From NCBI GenBank assembly GCA_016858145.1, contig JAEHOE010000018.1, forward strand, positions 1,240,001 through 1,304,000: 64,000 nt of DNA. Reading direction: 5' to 3'. Position 1 is the stretch's first letter, and every line of letters starts with the position of its first letter. Of this stretch, positions 1 to 12,100 are shown piece after piece. The notes under the pieces are model-generated. The model was not told the origin of the DNA and ran no database searches. It was given only the letters and a program-made list of their open reading frames with translations. The position numbers and the translations under genes are program-made. The DNA comes from Edaphochlamys debaryana (taxonomy: Eukaryota > Chlorophyta > Chlorophyceae > Chlamydomonadales).

Positions 1-31
1 GACGCCGCGCCCGGTTTGTTGCCCATGGCAG

Positions 32-3000
32 GTGATGGACGCAAGCGAGGGGGCGCTGCAGGTGGGCCGGGGCCTGGGCTGGGATGTATGGTGTCCATGG
101 GGGCCACGGTTGCCAGCGGTCCCACGGTCCCGCGGTCCCGGCTGCCCCCACGTCACGTTCACCCCATGCCCTCACCCTCCCAAGCCGCCCCGCACAACCC
201 CGCCACCCTCCTTGCCGCCCTCCCCCCCCCCCCCCCAGGGCCGCTCTGAGTTCGAGGCCGAGGTGTCCATACTGTCGGCCCTGCACCACCCCCACGTGGT
301 GCTGCTCATCGGCAGCTGCCCGGAGAAGGCGAGGAGGAGGCGGGGGAAGGGGAGTTGAGGACAGGGATGCGAGGCTGGGCGGTCGGGGGGGCAGTGCACG
401 GGAGCAGGCGGGGGAGGTTCTTGTGATGGCTGCATGCGGCAAGGAGGTATGACTGGAGGTGGTGTGTTCTCCTCAACTTCTTGCCGCTTTCGTTCGCATC
501 CTTTTCCCCAAACCCCCTGTCAGGGCATGCTGGTGTACGAGCTCATGTCCAACGCCTCCCTGGAGGCCCACCTGCTGGGCCCAGGGCGGGCCCACGCTGG
601 GCCCGGGCCCCACCCGGCCAAACCGCCGCTGGGCTGGCGCGACCGCGTGCGCATCGCCGCGGAGATGGCCTCGGCGCTGCTCTTCCTGCACTCGGCCAGC
701 CCGCCCATCGTGCACATGTGGGTGTGTCGCGGCGAGAGTGTACGGCAGTACGGCGCTAGCGTGCCGGGACGCCAGAGTGCGGGTGCGCCCACGGATGAAC
801 AAGGGATGAACCAACCGCCAACCAACCACCAACTGCCAACCGCAACCAACCGCAGGGACCTCAAGCCCGCCAACATCCTGCTGGACGACCACCTCACCTC
901 CAAGCTGGGGGACGTGGGCCTGGCCCGCCTGGCGCCCTCCCTGGCGCGGCCCGCGGGGCCCGCGGGGGAGGCGGCGGCGGCCCGGGCGGGGGTGGGCGCC
1001 GCCAAGTCCACCGTCAAGGTGGGGCCGTGCCGGAGAGGGAGGGGAAGGGGAGCGACTGTTTGTGGGTTGCCACCTGGGTGCTCTTGAACAGTGAGGTTGC
1101 TACCCAGCATGCCTTGTGGTGTTGCTAAGCCGCTGCTCTCGCAACAGGAGTCGTGTCGCACCCCAGTGAGGCCGGGGGCCCTGGCCGTTGCCTCGACGCG
1201 CCAAACCCGCCTCCCCCGCCCCCTCCCCCACACCCGCCAGGACTCCCGGCTGGTGGGCACGTTCGAGTACATCGACCCCGAGTACCTGCACACGGGGGAG
1301 TTCTCAACCAAGAGGTCAGCGGGGGTGCCGGGGTGCTGGGTGTTCAGGGCTGCTCGTGTAAACCGGAGAAACAGGGCGCGGCTAGGGTCGGCGTTTGATG
1401 TGTACTCGCCTCTTCGCTCGCACCGCACCGCGCGACTGAGAGTGCGCGCCTTCCCCTTGCCTTATCCTTTCCTCGGCCCCCGCCCTTCCCATTCTCCTTC
1501 TGCCCCCAGTGACGTGTACGCAATGGGCATGGTGCTGCTGCAGCTGCTCACCGGCAAGGATACGGCGCAGGTGGGGGCGTGGGGACCTGTAGCCCGGTCG
1601 CCCTGGCCTCCCTAGCCTCCCGCTCCTCTCTCGCTTCCCTCTCGCCCACGCCTAGCGTCCTCTCCCCCTTCCCCTTCCCCTTCCCTGAACCCCCACCCCC
1701 ACCCAACCCCACACACCTCCAGGCCGCCCACGCCGCCGTCCGCGCCGCCCGCGCCGAGCCCCTGGGCGTGGGCCCCTGCCTGGACCCCCGCGCGGGGCCC
1801 TGGCCGGCCGCCGAGGCGCTGGCCTTCGCGGACCTGGCTCTGCGCTGCGCCGAGTACCGCCGCCAGGACCGACCCGACCTCAGGTGCGCGGGGCGCGTGT
1901 ATGGGCGCGGAGTGCTTGGGTGTGCTGCGGTGTGCTGCGGTGCTGGTGGGAATGGGGAGGGCAGGGGGTCCGAGTGGGGATCGGGGGCGTGTCAGCTTGG
2001 CAGCCGGATGCGAGCCGTGGGGCCTTGTGCACTGGGCTATGGAGAGGACGGCTGTGAGCTGCAAGCGGGCGGTTACAGCAGCAGTACGCTGGGCCATGGG
2101 GAAGACGAGCGTTGAGCGGGCGGCTTGCGGCAAGGGAGATCAACACCCTCGCTTCCCAACCTTGCAACCCATGACTGCCGCCCGCAGGTCCGTGGTCCTG
2201 CCCACCCTGATGCAGCTCAAGCAGCGCACACTGCTCTACGACCCGCCCCCACCCGCGCCCGCGGCCGCAGCGCCCGCCGCGCAGCAGCAGCAGCAGCAGC
2301 AGGCGGGGGCGGCCGGCGGGCCGGGGGAGGCGGAGGCAGTGCCGCCCATGTTCCTGTGCCCCATCACTCAGGCAGGCGGGGAGCGGGGAGAGGGCGTTTA
2401 GAGGAAGGGGCCGGAAAGGCAGGCCGGGGAGGCAATGCGCCTACGGTGGGGGTGACCACGAACGCGGGAGGCAGGACTATGGTAGAGAAGCGGGGGTAGC
2501 GAGGGGTGCGGTCAATGTGGTCCGCGAAGGAAACGGGCAGGCTGGGCAGTTGGCCCGGCCGGACAGGGTTACACGTGCTGCAGCACGCATGGCCGTATGG
2601 AGCCCCCTCGACCCCCCCACGTGTCGTACCGCCTGCCACGCGCGTGCGCAGGACATCATGGACGAGCCCGTGGTGGCGGCCGACGGGTGAGGCGAGGGCG
2701 AGGGCGAGGGCGAAGCAGTGGACCGCTGCATGAAGCAGGCTTCACTCGCATCGGCCGCCGCTCCAGTCCATCTGGTGTGCCCGCCCCCGCCCCCACCGCT
2801 CCTACCCCCACCCCCACCACCCCCATTCCCACCCCCAACCCCTCCCCAGGTACACGTACGAGCGCCTGGCCATCACCGAGTGGATCACCCGCAGTCAGAC
2901 CAGCCCCATGACGGGTGTACGGCTGTCGCACACGCAGGTGGGCAGCAGGGTTGTGGCGGTCGTGAGGCCGGGGAGGGCCCTGGCGTATTGCGAGGCATCT

Positions 3001-3407
3001 GGTCGGTTTGTGTTCTGCCACGGTACGACAGGCCTTACCAGCGTGGCCCCACACCCCAGTCGTGTTTGATTGCTTTGCTGCCTGTGTGCTGCCTGCGGGG
3101 CCCGGGGCCCGCGCCTATAGAATCCGCCCCACGAGTCCTAGCAATCCAACTCGACCCGCCACGTCCCCCCGCCTCCCCCCCCACCCCCCCACCATGCAAT
3201 CCCACACAGGTGGTGGACAACCTGACGCTCCGCTCCGCCATCAAGGAGTGGGAGGAGCAGCAGCAGCGGAGGCAGCAGAAGCTGCAGGCAGCTGGGGGGG
3301 CGGGGGGGGGCTCGGCACTCGTGCAGCAGCCGGTGGGGGGAGCGCAGGGGCCTTCGGCGCCGCCCATGCCGGCGGGGGCCAAGTATCCGGAGCTGGGGGG
3401 CTGGTGA
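32..3407 (+). CDS. U-box / receptor-like protein kinase (probable E3 ligase), 5' partial
   Basis: Eleven exons join in frame: 32-61, 239-328, 524-717, 856-1018, 1241-1314, 1510-1570, 1723-1883, 2188-2371, 2652-2686, 2850-2937 and 3210-3407, giving 425 residues without the start, which lies before the window. The first readable exon encodes the end of the kinase N-lobe; then come the alphaC region (SEFEAEVSIL), hinge (LVYELM), catalytic loop DLKPANILLD, the DVG metal-binding motif usual in plant U-box kinases in place of DFG, activation segment GTFEYIDPEYL and SDVYAMGM. A Q-rich linker leads to a C-terminal U-box (FLCPITQ, DEPVVAADGYTYER, NLTLRSAIKEW). In plants this arrangement marks cytosolic ubiquitin ligases with a kinase-like domain. 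The splice at 717/856 makes the HRD motif read HMD, so the kinase is non-RD and may be weak or inactive. Introns after 328 and 2371 start with GC. Confidence 0.9.
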
Positions 3408-3690
3408 GGGGGCAAGAGAGGGGAGGGAGGGAAGTGAGGGAAGGGGAGGCGTTTGAGGGAATGCAGGTGCCTCGGGGTCATAGGTTGACCGTGTAGCGCC
3501 CAGGTCCAACAATGCTTACATCGACGCTCGCAGCCTACTGCATTTAACAAGTTATGGCGCCGAGTCTCCCGACTTCTCAAGGGCTTTTGACGCGCAAACG
3601 AGACATGCCGAGTCCGGCGCTCTGGCGACGCCGACCTCTGAGCCGGGCGTGCTCCCCGAAATCAAGCAGATAGTGTAGCAAGCTTCGATC

Positions 3691-6600
3691 ATGGGGGAAG
3701 TCGACATCGTCGCGGACCTACGCGCCTTCATGTCTGCGACCGAGGTCTGCAGACGCAGCCACCGCGCGGGAAGGACGAAGGCCAGCACCAAGGACACCAA
3801 CGAGGCTGCTACCAGGCAAGTGAGGAGAATTCGAGCACCGTGACCTTTCAGCGGACTGGGCTTGTGCTTGCTTGTGCGAAGAACAGGGCGAGCCAGCTCC
3901 GAGCCTTTCACCGACAATGGGCTGAGAGCTGCATTCATGTCGCCGTTCAGCCTGAGAACTTCCGCCGCGTCCATGTGCTTGTGATCCTGCCAGCAGGTAT
4001 GCCGACGCCCAGGCCAAGGTTGACGCCATATGCCAGCGACTTATCCGATGCTGCACGACACAACTGACAGCAGCAGCAGAGAGCAGCGTGTACCCTCGGG
4101 CCTGCCCGTTGGCGCTTGACGACGCTGGGGTCGCTCCATGGCTGCTGAAGCGCCTGCGCGGGCTGGCCGCCAAGGCTTCGGGCGTCAGCTTTGCCACGAA
4201 CAACGCAGCCAACCTGCTCATCACAGCCGCTTCATGCGAGATGGAGGCCAGGGCCGCTGGGGTCCTGCTGCGACTGCTCGTGGCTGCGGCAACGGTCTGC
4301 TGCCCCGCCGACGACTGCGCTGACCAGTACGCATGGGGCCGCGCACTCCTGAGCCGCGAGTGCCTGCTCACAGTCACCGCCGCAATGACCGGCAATGCGC
4401 ACCTCGCCGCGACGCTGGCGCGAACGGACGTGAGGGACGCTCTGACTCGGCGGCTCCGGGCGACGGCGGCACTATGCACCCACGAGGCCACGGCGACGGC
4501 AACGGCCAACACTGCCGCGAGCTTCCTGGCAACCTGCAGTCAGCTCGCGGTGCTGATGTGCCAGAGGCTCGAGAGCCAGCTGGAGCTGACTAGCGATGCG
4601 CCACCCGCCACCGCCGTCGACCTGGCGGAAGCTATGGCCGGCTCCGGGCTGCTTGCGAGCCTGGCGGAGGCGATCCTCAAGTGCCCGCAGCCGCAGTCGA
4701 GGCCACGTGCCGCGCGGAAGGGGGCTCGGGCCCTCGAGGCGCTGTCCCTCCTGCACTCCGCTTCCTCGACTGCCTGCGCGGCCATCCACACCCTCCACAC
4801 GTCCTACAACCGGCTGTCGCGCTCAGCCAAGAGCCCGGCGGGGTCCAGCCTGCTCACCGCCTGCGGGGCAGTGCTGCTGCACCCGGCGATGAAAGCACTG
4901 ACGCACGCTCAGCTGGAGCGGCTGTGGGTGCACGCGGGCATGGAGCCACAGGGCGGGGCGGAGGCGGGGACGGGGACGGGGCTCAGGTGGTGGCTGCCGC
5001 TACTTGAGGCGGAGACCGGGCGGGTGCTGGGGCTGGGACAGGCGTCGGACGGGGACATGTGCGCCCCGTTGGAGTCGTACCACTACCTCGTGGCCATCAC
5101 AGCACTCAGCGTACGGCGCTTGCGACTGTGGTCCAAGCTTCGTACCGCCGGGGTGGCCCCAGCGACACCCATGGCGGCGCGGCTGGCACAGGTCTCGGCG
5201 CGGACGGCAGAGGCGCTGTGCCGGCTGTGCCGCGGCGAGGGCCTGGGTGGGGGCTACGGCGCGGGTCTATCCTGGCAGGCGGCGCGAATACCGGTGGGTG
5301 CGGTCATGTCGGAGCTGACTGCTGTGTGAAGGGCTGCCCGCATGAGCCGGGGAGTCGTCGGCGCGGTGACGAGCCGGCCGGCCTTAGATACGGAGCCGAA
5401 AGCCCAAGCTCGAAGCCCGGCCCATCCCGCCGGGCTGTGTAAAGGGCTGCTCGCATGAGCCCGCCGGGCTGTGTGTGTTGACCATCGTCTATACCTTCTA
5501 TACGTTGAGAGGGCTCAGGCTGGTACTGGCACCTGCTGAGCCGTCTTGCAACTAACTGACAAACGGCCTTCCTCCATGCAGGACTTCACTTCCGTCCTGG
5601 TGTCTCCGCTGGGGGGGATGACGGCCTCGGGCCTCCTACCGGCCTGGCTGGAGGCCGCCGGGTGGACGCTGGGGATGTGTGTGGAGGCGGCGGAGGCGGA
5701 GCTGGAGGGCAGTGCCCGCCCGCCGGTGCCGTACTTGGCCCATGCGCATTGCGTGAGTTCGGCTCGGGAGATGGCATGAATGCGCAGGGAAGTGGCATGC
5801 TCTCTGTACAAACGGCGCCGTCCGACCCCCACGCGAAATGTGTCCAGATCAGGGACATGTAGGGGGTGCGCAAATCTACGCTCAAGGAGGTGGCATGCCC
5901 TCGTCATCCTAGCGTCTGCTCTGCGCCTTTACCGCCCTTGGGCCACAGGTCGAGCCCGCTGGCGGTCCGGCGGCCGGCGTCCAGGAGGCCCTCAGGACGC
6001 TGGCATGCCTCCCCCGCCCACCTGTCCATATCGGTGAGCGGTGTGTTGGCCATCCAGCAAATCTACGTGCAGTTGCTTCTGCTCTTTCCCGGAGACACCT
6101 CAGCCATTTCGTTCTCACGCCCGGTTGAGCTCGCCCATTGGTGTCCGACTCGGCCTTCAACAGTTCCCATCCCGCACTCTGCGCCCTCCCGCAACCCTTG
6201 CGCGCAGACGTCAGTTGCCCCGCGGTGCGCGCGGCCTACATGCACGCGTCGGCGCGGCTCCATGCCGCAAACGTTTGGGCCAGCCTGGACCACTCCCTGC
6301 GCCTCGCCATCACCTCCGTGCACCGGGCTCGGCGCGCAGACGGCCCCACGGACCTGCCCCTGACGGCGCAGCGGCTTGGGGGCTGCGCCACCCTGATTGG
6401 AGGCGCGGTTACGCTCCTTCCCGTGCAGCCGGCTGCCGTGGACTCCTCCCAACCTTGGCTCGCTCCCGATCCCGTTGGGGGCGGCGAGGCGGCCGGGTGG
6501 ATGACCACCTTTGGCAAGCTGGTCGCCGCCTGTCTGCGGCGGCTGCAGACGCTGGCGGCCAAGGGAACGCCCGAGGGCCGGGCCGGGCAGCTCGACCTGG

Positions 6601-7868
6601 TCCAGGCGGAGTCCTGCGTGCTCCTGGTCAACCTGGCCCTGGTCCTGGATCACCTCCCCCGCCTGGGTGGGGTGCAGCGCGGCGGTGGCGTCGCCGCGGC
6701 CGGCAGCGCTGCGCACGAGGTGGGCGAGGCGCTGGGCGGGGGGACGATGGCCAGCGAGGCCGCCCTCTACACACTGAGAACGGCGTGTTTGGTGGCGGCC
6801 CACGCCGCGGAGCTGGCCACGTCAGCGCCGTTGTCGGCGGCGGCTGAAGTCGATGGTATCGTGCCTGCTGCGCTCCTGCGGAGGTGCCTGCTCGCTGTGA
6901 CCAGGGCGTGCCGCGGCCCGGGGGCCCTCAGTGCAAGCCAGCTGCTGTCGCTCCAGCCGCACCGCCTGCTCGCGGCGGCCTGCAAGCTGCTGTATTGGCA
7001 CACGCCGCGGGACGGCGGCGGCGCCACCTGGGGCGATGGCGAGTGGGGGGATCTGTCGGAGCTCTGCACCCAGCTGCTGGGTGCGCTGATCGCCCTGGCC
7101 GCCCACCCGGTGCTCAGCGACCGGGTCCGCGTGTGGCTGACGCCCGCGGGCAAGGCCGCAGCGGCGAACGCAGGCCCAGAGGCGGCGGGGACAGGGACGG
7201 CGGGAGAGGCGGAGGCGGGCTGCCTGGAGGCGCTGCTGCGGTGCGGCGTGGTGCCGCGCGCCCTGGCTCTGTGCGGGGACGCGGTCGTGTGGGCGCAGCT
7301 GCTCCTGCTCGTGGCCAGGGGGGGCAGCAATAGCTCGTCAGGGTTCCACTCTGCAGCTCGGGCCGTGGAGGAGGCTGACTGGAGCGGGCGCCAGATGGCC
7401 CGGCCATGCGGCAAAGGGACACCTGCCCAGCGCGAAGGCAATTGCGGCGACAGCGCCTGCCCGCCATGCGGCGAGGGCAGCAGCGCCTTCCGACAGGTGG
7501 CAAGTACTCTGGACTTGTGGCTACAGCTGCAGACGCACTCAGCCGACCTCCAACTCGGCAGCCTCAGCGCGTCCAGGCTGCTGAGCCTGTACAAAGAATA
7601 CCTGCAGGCCCAGACAGACGCGTCCGGCAAGTCGGCGGAGGACGACGAGGCGGATCTGGCGGCGCTGGTGGCGGCGCCGCTGCCTCCGCCGCTGGCGGCC
7701 CCGCTGGCGCTGCCGCGGCTGCGCGTGTGCGGGCACCCAGGGTGCAAGTCCTTCGGGGGCCGCTGCGAGGCGGAGCTGCCGCTGCTGCTGTGCGCGGGCT
7801 GCCGCTGCGTGTGCTACTGCTGCCACGAGCACCAGAGGCAGCACTGGCGGCGGGAGCACAAGCGCTAG
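3691..7868 (+). CDS. MYND-type zinc finger protein, large helical N-terminal region
   Basis: Five exons (3691-3815, 3997-5293, 5582-5752, 5949-6033, 6208-7868) fit in phase and give 1112 residues from the ATG at 3691. Residues 1-1060 are rich in Ala and Leu and look like helical-repeat sequence; I recognise no catalytic motif. Residues about 1066-1112 form a MYND-like finger: C-x4-C, then CAGC, CVCYCC and a QHW-x3-H end. MYND fingers bind proline-rich partner peptides, and large families of such proteins occur in Chlamydomonas. Oddities: the usual Cys of the third pair is His, and the reading stops at TAG (7866-7868) one codon before a Cys that would supply the last ligand. The first intron begins with GC (GCAAGT). 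A relict of a paralogue lies at 18290-18515. The role is unknown; the finger call is firm, the finger-less part is not. Confidence 0.8.
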
Positions 7869-9101
7869 TGCGGGGCCCTGGCGGCGGCGGCGGCACGGGA
7901 GGCGGCAGTGGAGGCTGGCCTCGGGGGGAACCACCCCCGAAATTGCTAGGGTAGTAGCCGAGCCTCTCGCTCAACAGCATTGTCAAGGAAAGCATGAGAT
8001 ACCGTACGGGTACGTTTGGCCCTACGTTTGCAACACTGCTCACTGTCGAGGAGCATAACTGTCAAGGAACGAACGAGGTCCGGCATCATCAGTAAGCCCA
8101 GGGCGCGGATGCTTAGGCCGTGTGAGGGCAGGCAAGTGCAGGCCGAGGCGTGTCTGCGGGGCTGCAAGCTCCGCACTGGTTTACGCCGGCTCAGCGGTGC
8201 AAGGTGGGGGAGGCGAGGTCTGGAAGCGCTCTGTCGCAAATCCGAGGCGAAGTGGGTGTGGGAGTGTCGACGGCCCAAGGGTGTTGTATGGGCCCTGATG
8301 GGCTGTAGGGGCAGCGCAGCACGCGCCACCATCGAGGGCCTGGGGGATCACACAGGCAGAGCGTCGGCTGGCAAAGCGCAGCGGTTCGGGTGTTGAGGAG
8401 CACGAGGATGCTCAGACGTCAAGGTGAAGGTGGTATAGCTCCTGTCGTTGGTGAGGTGTTGCTGACTGGCCTCTGTGTGGAATCGGGGGTACGGCGGGGT
8501 AGGTAGCAGCTAGGGAGGGGCTAGGAGGCTAGGGGGGGGCGCCGGGGGCCTGGCCAGAGCCCATAGGAACCCTAGGCAGGGTGGACGTGCCCCCTGCCGC
8601 ATGCAGCCTTCCTGTCTGCAAGGAGGGCGAGGCCGTTGTGCAGAGGTGTGCAGAGGGCAAGACCTGCCAAGCCGTGGCGGCGACGGGATCGGGTCAGTTG
8701 GTGCACATGCGGAGGTTGTCAACCATGCTGCGCTTACCCTTAGTCCCTCGGACGCTTGCGCTTACCCAAGACACTCTCGTCGACTCTATGCCTGGGTCAG
8801 CTACGCACGCACCCGCTACTTGCCGGCCATGCTGCACGCACGTCTTACGGCCCTTGAGGAGTTACCGACAGTGGCCGCACCTATAGCATACTAGCTGACA
8901 GGAAACACTAGCAAGGCAAGGCAGGCTGCTTGCTCGCCGGCGCGCGCGTTGCATGCCCTGAGGTATTGTGCTCGAATTCACGCTGGTCACGGCTTCAGAC
9001 ACCAGCGAACTACTAGCGGTCTCTCGCTCTACCAGCTACTGCCTCGGACCTCATGCACTGGCTGCGCTCATCGAACAGGGTTTGCGGATAACTGCACAAC
9101 T
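7869..9101 (+). other. Intergenic region between the MYND gene and the channel gene
   Basis: No exon with convincing splice sites or protein-like composition was found on either strand. The first 80 bases are an open continuation of the MYND frame after its stop, ending at a TAG at 7947. The rest should hold the 3' UTR of the MYND gene and the promoter and 5' UTR of the channel gene. Confidence 0.5.
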
Positions 9102-12100
9102 ATGGCTGTCGTGGCTGGCGAGACGTCTGTTGTCGGCGTGATAATACAGGTGCACTCGGGTTGGAGTGGGCTGGCGGGCCTTAAGACGCTGGGCCTTACT
9201 GGGACCTGAGAACTACCCTGCTCTCCGCCCCTCTTCACGCTGTGCGCGCCCCAGCCCTCAACCAGCACTCCCTCCTTCCCACCTCTCCACTGCCCCACGC
9301 CCTCTTGCTCTCTTTCGCAGGTGCCTCAGCCCGCCGCGCACCTTCAGACGGTGGAGGAGTCCAACGAGCACCGGGGCCCATACACCTACGACCCCTCGGA
9401 GCCGGCGCTTCAGGAGAAGCCGTCTCAGCGCTGCCTTGCGCGCCCGGCCCCGGACCCCACGAAATCCTATGCCCCAGAGGAAGCAGTGTACGCGCAGGTA
9501 GCGGCACGCGTGCGTGTCTGCGCTTGTGAGGGGCAGGCTTGAAGCAGGCCGGATGGGCGCCAGGCTCCGAGGCCTCCCTGGGCTGCAGGGAACGTAGACC
9601 TTGGCCCATGGCGTAGCATGCGCGTGCCGTACGGTCAACGGTCAAAGCCATGCGTGATCCTGATGATTGCACTGCAGGAGGGCGACGGGCTCAAGCCCAA
9701 TGACACGTTCCAGGAGACAGTGGCGGAGCTTCTGGAGGAGCAGGGTGGGCGTTGGAGGCTGGGTTGGCCGGGGCGAGGTCTGGAGGTCAGGGAGAGGTCT
9801 GATGGGCAGCCCTGTTGCCTTGGGGCTGTGCTAGTCGAAACGCTATTGGCCCGCTTCCCCCCCTCCCAGAGTACGGCGTGTTTCGGCTGGTGGTCCCCTG
9901 CATCCGCCTGCCACGGGCCGCCTTCAACGAGTGAGGGGACGAGCGGTGCAGGGGTGTGCGGAGGCAAGCCCTGCGTCGGTCCTGGTGGCATTCTGTGGTA
10001 CCCGCTTACTCCCGCTTCTTGGGGCGACCCGCGTCCCGGTGTTTCCTTTCCGCTCTCACTCTTTGCCATGTGGGTCGGCCCTGCCCCGCAGCTACGTGGA
10101 GTGGCTGAAATGCCAGCCGGTTGTGGCTAAGGGACAGGCGGGGGGACCGCCAGTGCGGGCACACAGGTGCGGGCCCCGGGTGGGCGCGAGCTGAGGCGGG
10201 GGGTCCGGGAAGAGGCGGGATGCGCGGGTGCGTGTCCCGTGTGTAGGGCTGTGATGATGGCGCGTTACATGAGTAGGCTGACGGGGACCGCTACGCAGCG
10301 GCAATGACAGGAGCTGCCGCATGGGGCTGAGTCCGCTCGCTTCTTGGACGCACCGTGACGCTCCCGCCCCCCTTTACCTGCCACCCTACCCCCCAGCGCA
10401 CGCTCCATCTTCGGTCTGCCGCTCATCCAGCCCTTTGCGCCCTTCGCGCTGGGCTGGACGTGCCTCATGATGATTGTGGACCTCACGTGGACGGCCTTCG
10501 GGGTGCCCATCAACGTAGGCGGCCTGGAGGGAGCAAGCGGCTCAGGGGTTTCCGTTGGGGGCAACGAGCAACGTGGGCAGCATGGAGGGAGCGGGCGGGG
10601 TGTTAGGGGTCTGTTGTCATGGACTCTCGTGTTTACTGAATATCCGAGCCGAAGAACCCCCTCGAGCTGGCTGCCGCCAACCGCTCATCAACCGCCAACT
10701 GCCAACCGCCAACCGCAGGTGGCCTTCTGCTCCGTGGACTACGGCAACCTGCACTCGTCCTGCACCGCCACGGACCTGACGTTCGGTGAGTGCGCACGTC
10801 TGCGTTGGTCGGGCGATGGTCGCCTGGGAGCTCGGCAGCCCTGTCAACCTGATCGCCCCCCGTGTTTGGGCCCTGTGGTCTAAACCCACACGCATGCACC
10901 ACTTCACGCGCTCCCATATGTACCCCCCAGGCACCATCTACTTCCTGAACCTGCTTCTGTCCTTCCAGCTGGGAGTCATGGTGGTCAACGGGCACCGGAA
11001 GAAGACCTGCATGGACGGTGAAGGGGGGGGCGAGGGCGGGGCGGACGGCGTTGCGGGAAAGGGGAGTGCACCCAGAAGCCCCGAGGGGGGCTTGCGGTCG
11101 TGCAGATTGCAGCGAGGGGGGCAAGTAGGGAGGGTTTCGGGGAGGGCTAAGGTCTGTGTCTCATCCTCGCAAGTTCCAAAACTCAACCTCTTCACCACTC
11201 CACGTCCCTGACTCCCCATGTTCCAGGTCGCCACGTGGCCATGTACTACATGCGGTACGGCAGATTCATACTGGACGTTGCCGCCACCATCCCGCTCTTC
11301 TACCTCATTGCCATCCTCAGCCTGTCGGACGGGCAGGGATACCAGGTGCGGCATGCCCGGCCAACGATGGCTTTAGCAATTCCAGGTCTGTCTGTCAGGC
11401 CTGCATAGAGTTATTACAGACAACGGGGCTCCGTAGTGCCGAAGTGCCGTTGTGCCGTAGACAACGGGGTCTTTGAAGCCGGAGCTCAGATACATAGTGA
11501 GCGCGATTCCAGGACTCGTTAAGGGCCCGCGGACGCTGACATGGGGCCCTGCAACCCGGGGAGCTAGAGGAGCGCCCAGGCCTCCACAGCGCCGTGTTCA
11601 CTATGCCGGTTAGCCAGGCCCAAGCTCACAACTCTCCTCGGCATTTCGTCCCAACTTGCACGCGCGTACCGTACGTCGCGACATGCACAGACCAAGTGGG
11701 TCAACGTGCTGGCCCTGCTCCGCCTGCTTCGCCTGCTGCGGGTTCTGCCGCTGGTCAGCATGTCCGAGGTACGGCAGATTGGGGCATGTGAGGCCGCTGC
11801 GTGACCCCGGGGTCCGCCTGTATGGGGGCTTGGGCATGTGGTGTGTCCGAGATCCCGAGCAACTGCAAAGTACAAGATCGTTCACACCGAGCCGGTACTG
11901 CCCAACCTCCGCCCGGCGCTCCCATTCATTTGAGGCCGCCCATCCTTCCCACCCGTTCCTCCGCCGTCACCCGTTCCACCCTCCCACCACGCCCTTCACC
12001 CCAACCCCAAACCCGTCAGGTCATTTACCTTCAGGGGTCGTTCAGCGGTAACGCCCGCCTGAGCAAGTATCTGGACGTGACGCGGATTCACATCAGTGAG

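Noticed and set aside
3718..4512. 264-codon minus-strand frame
   Set aside because: Antisense to exons 1 and 2 of the MYND gene; a by-product of high GC.
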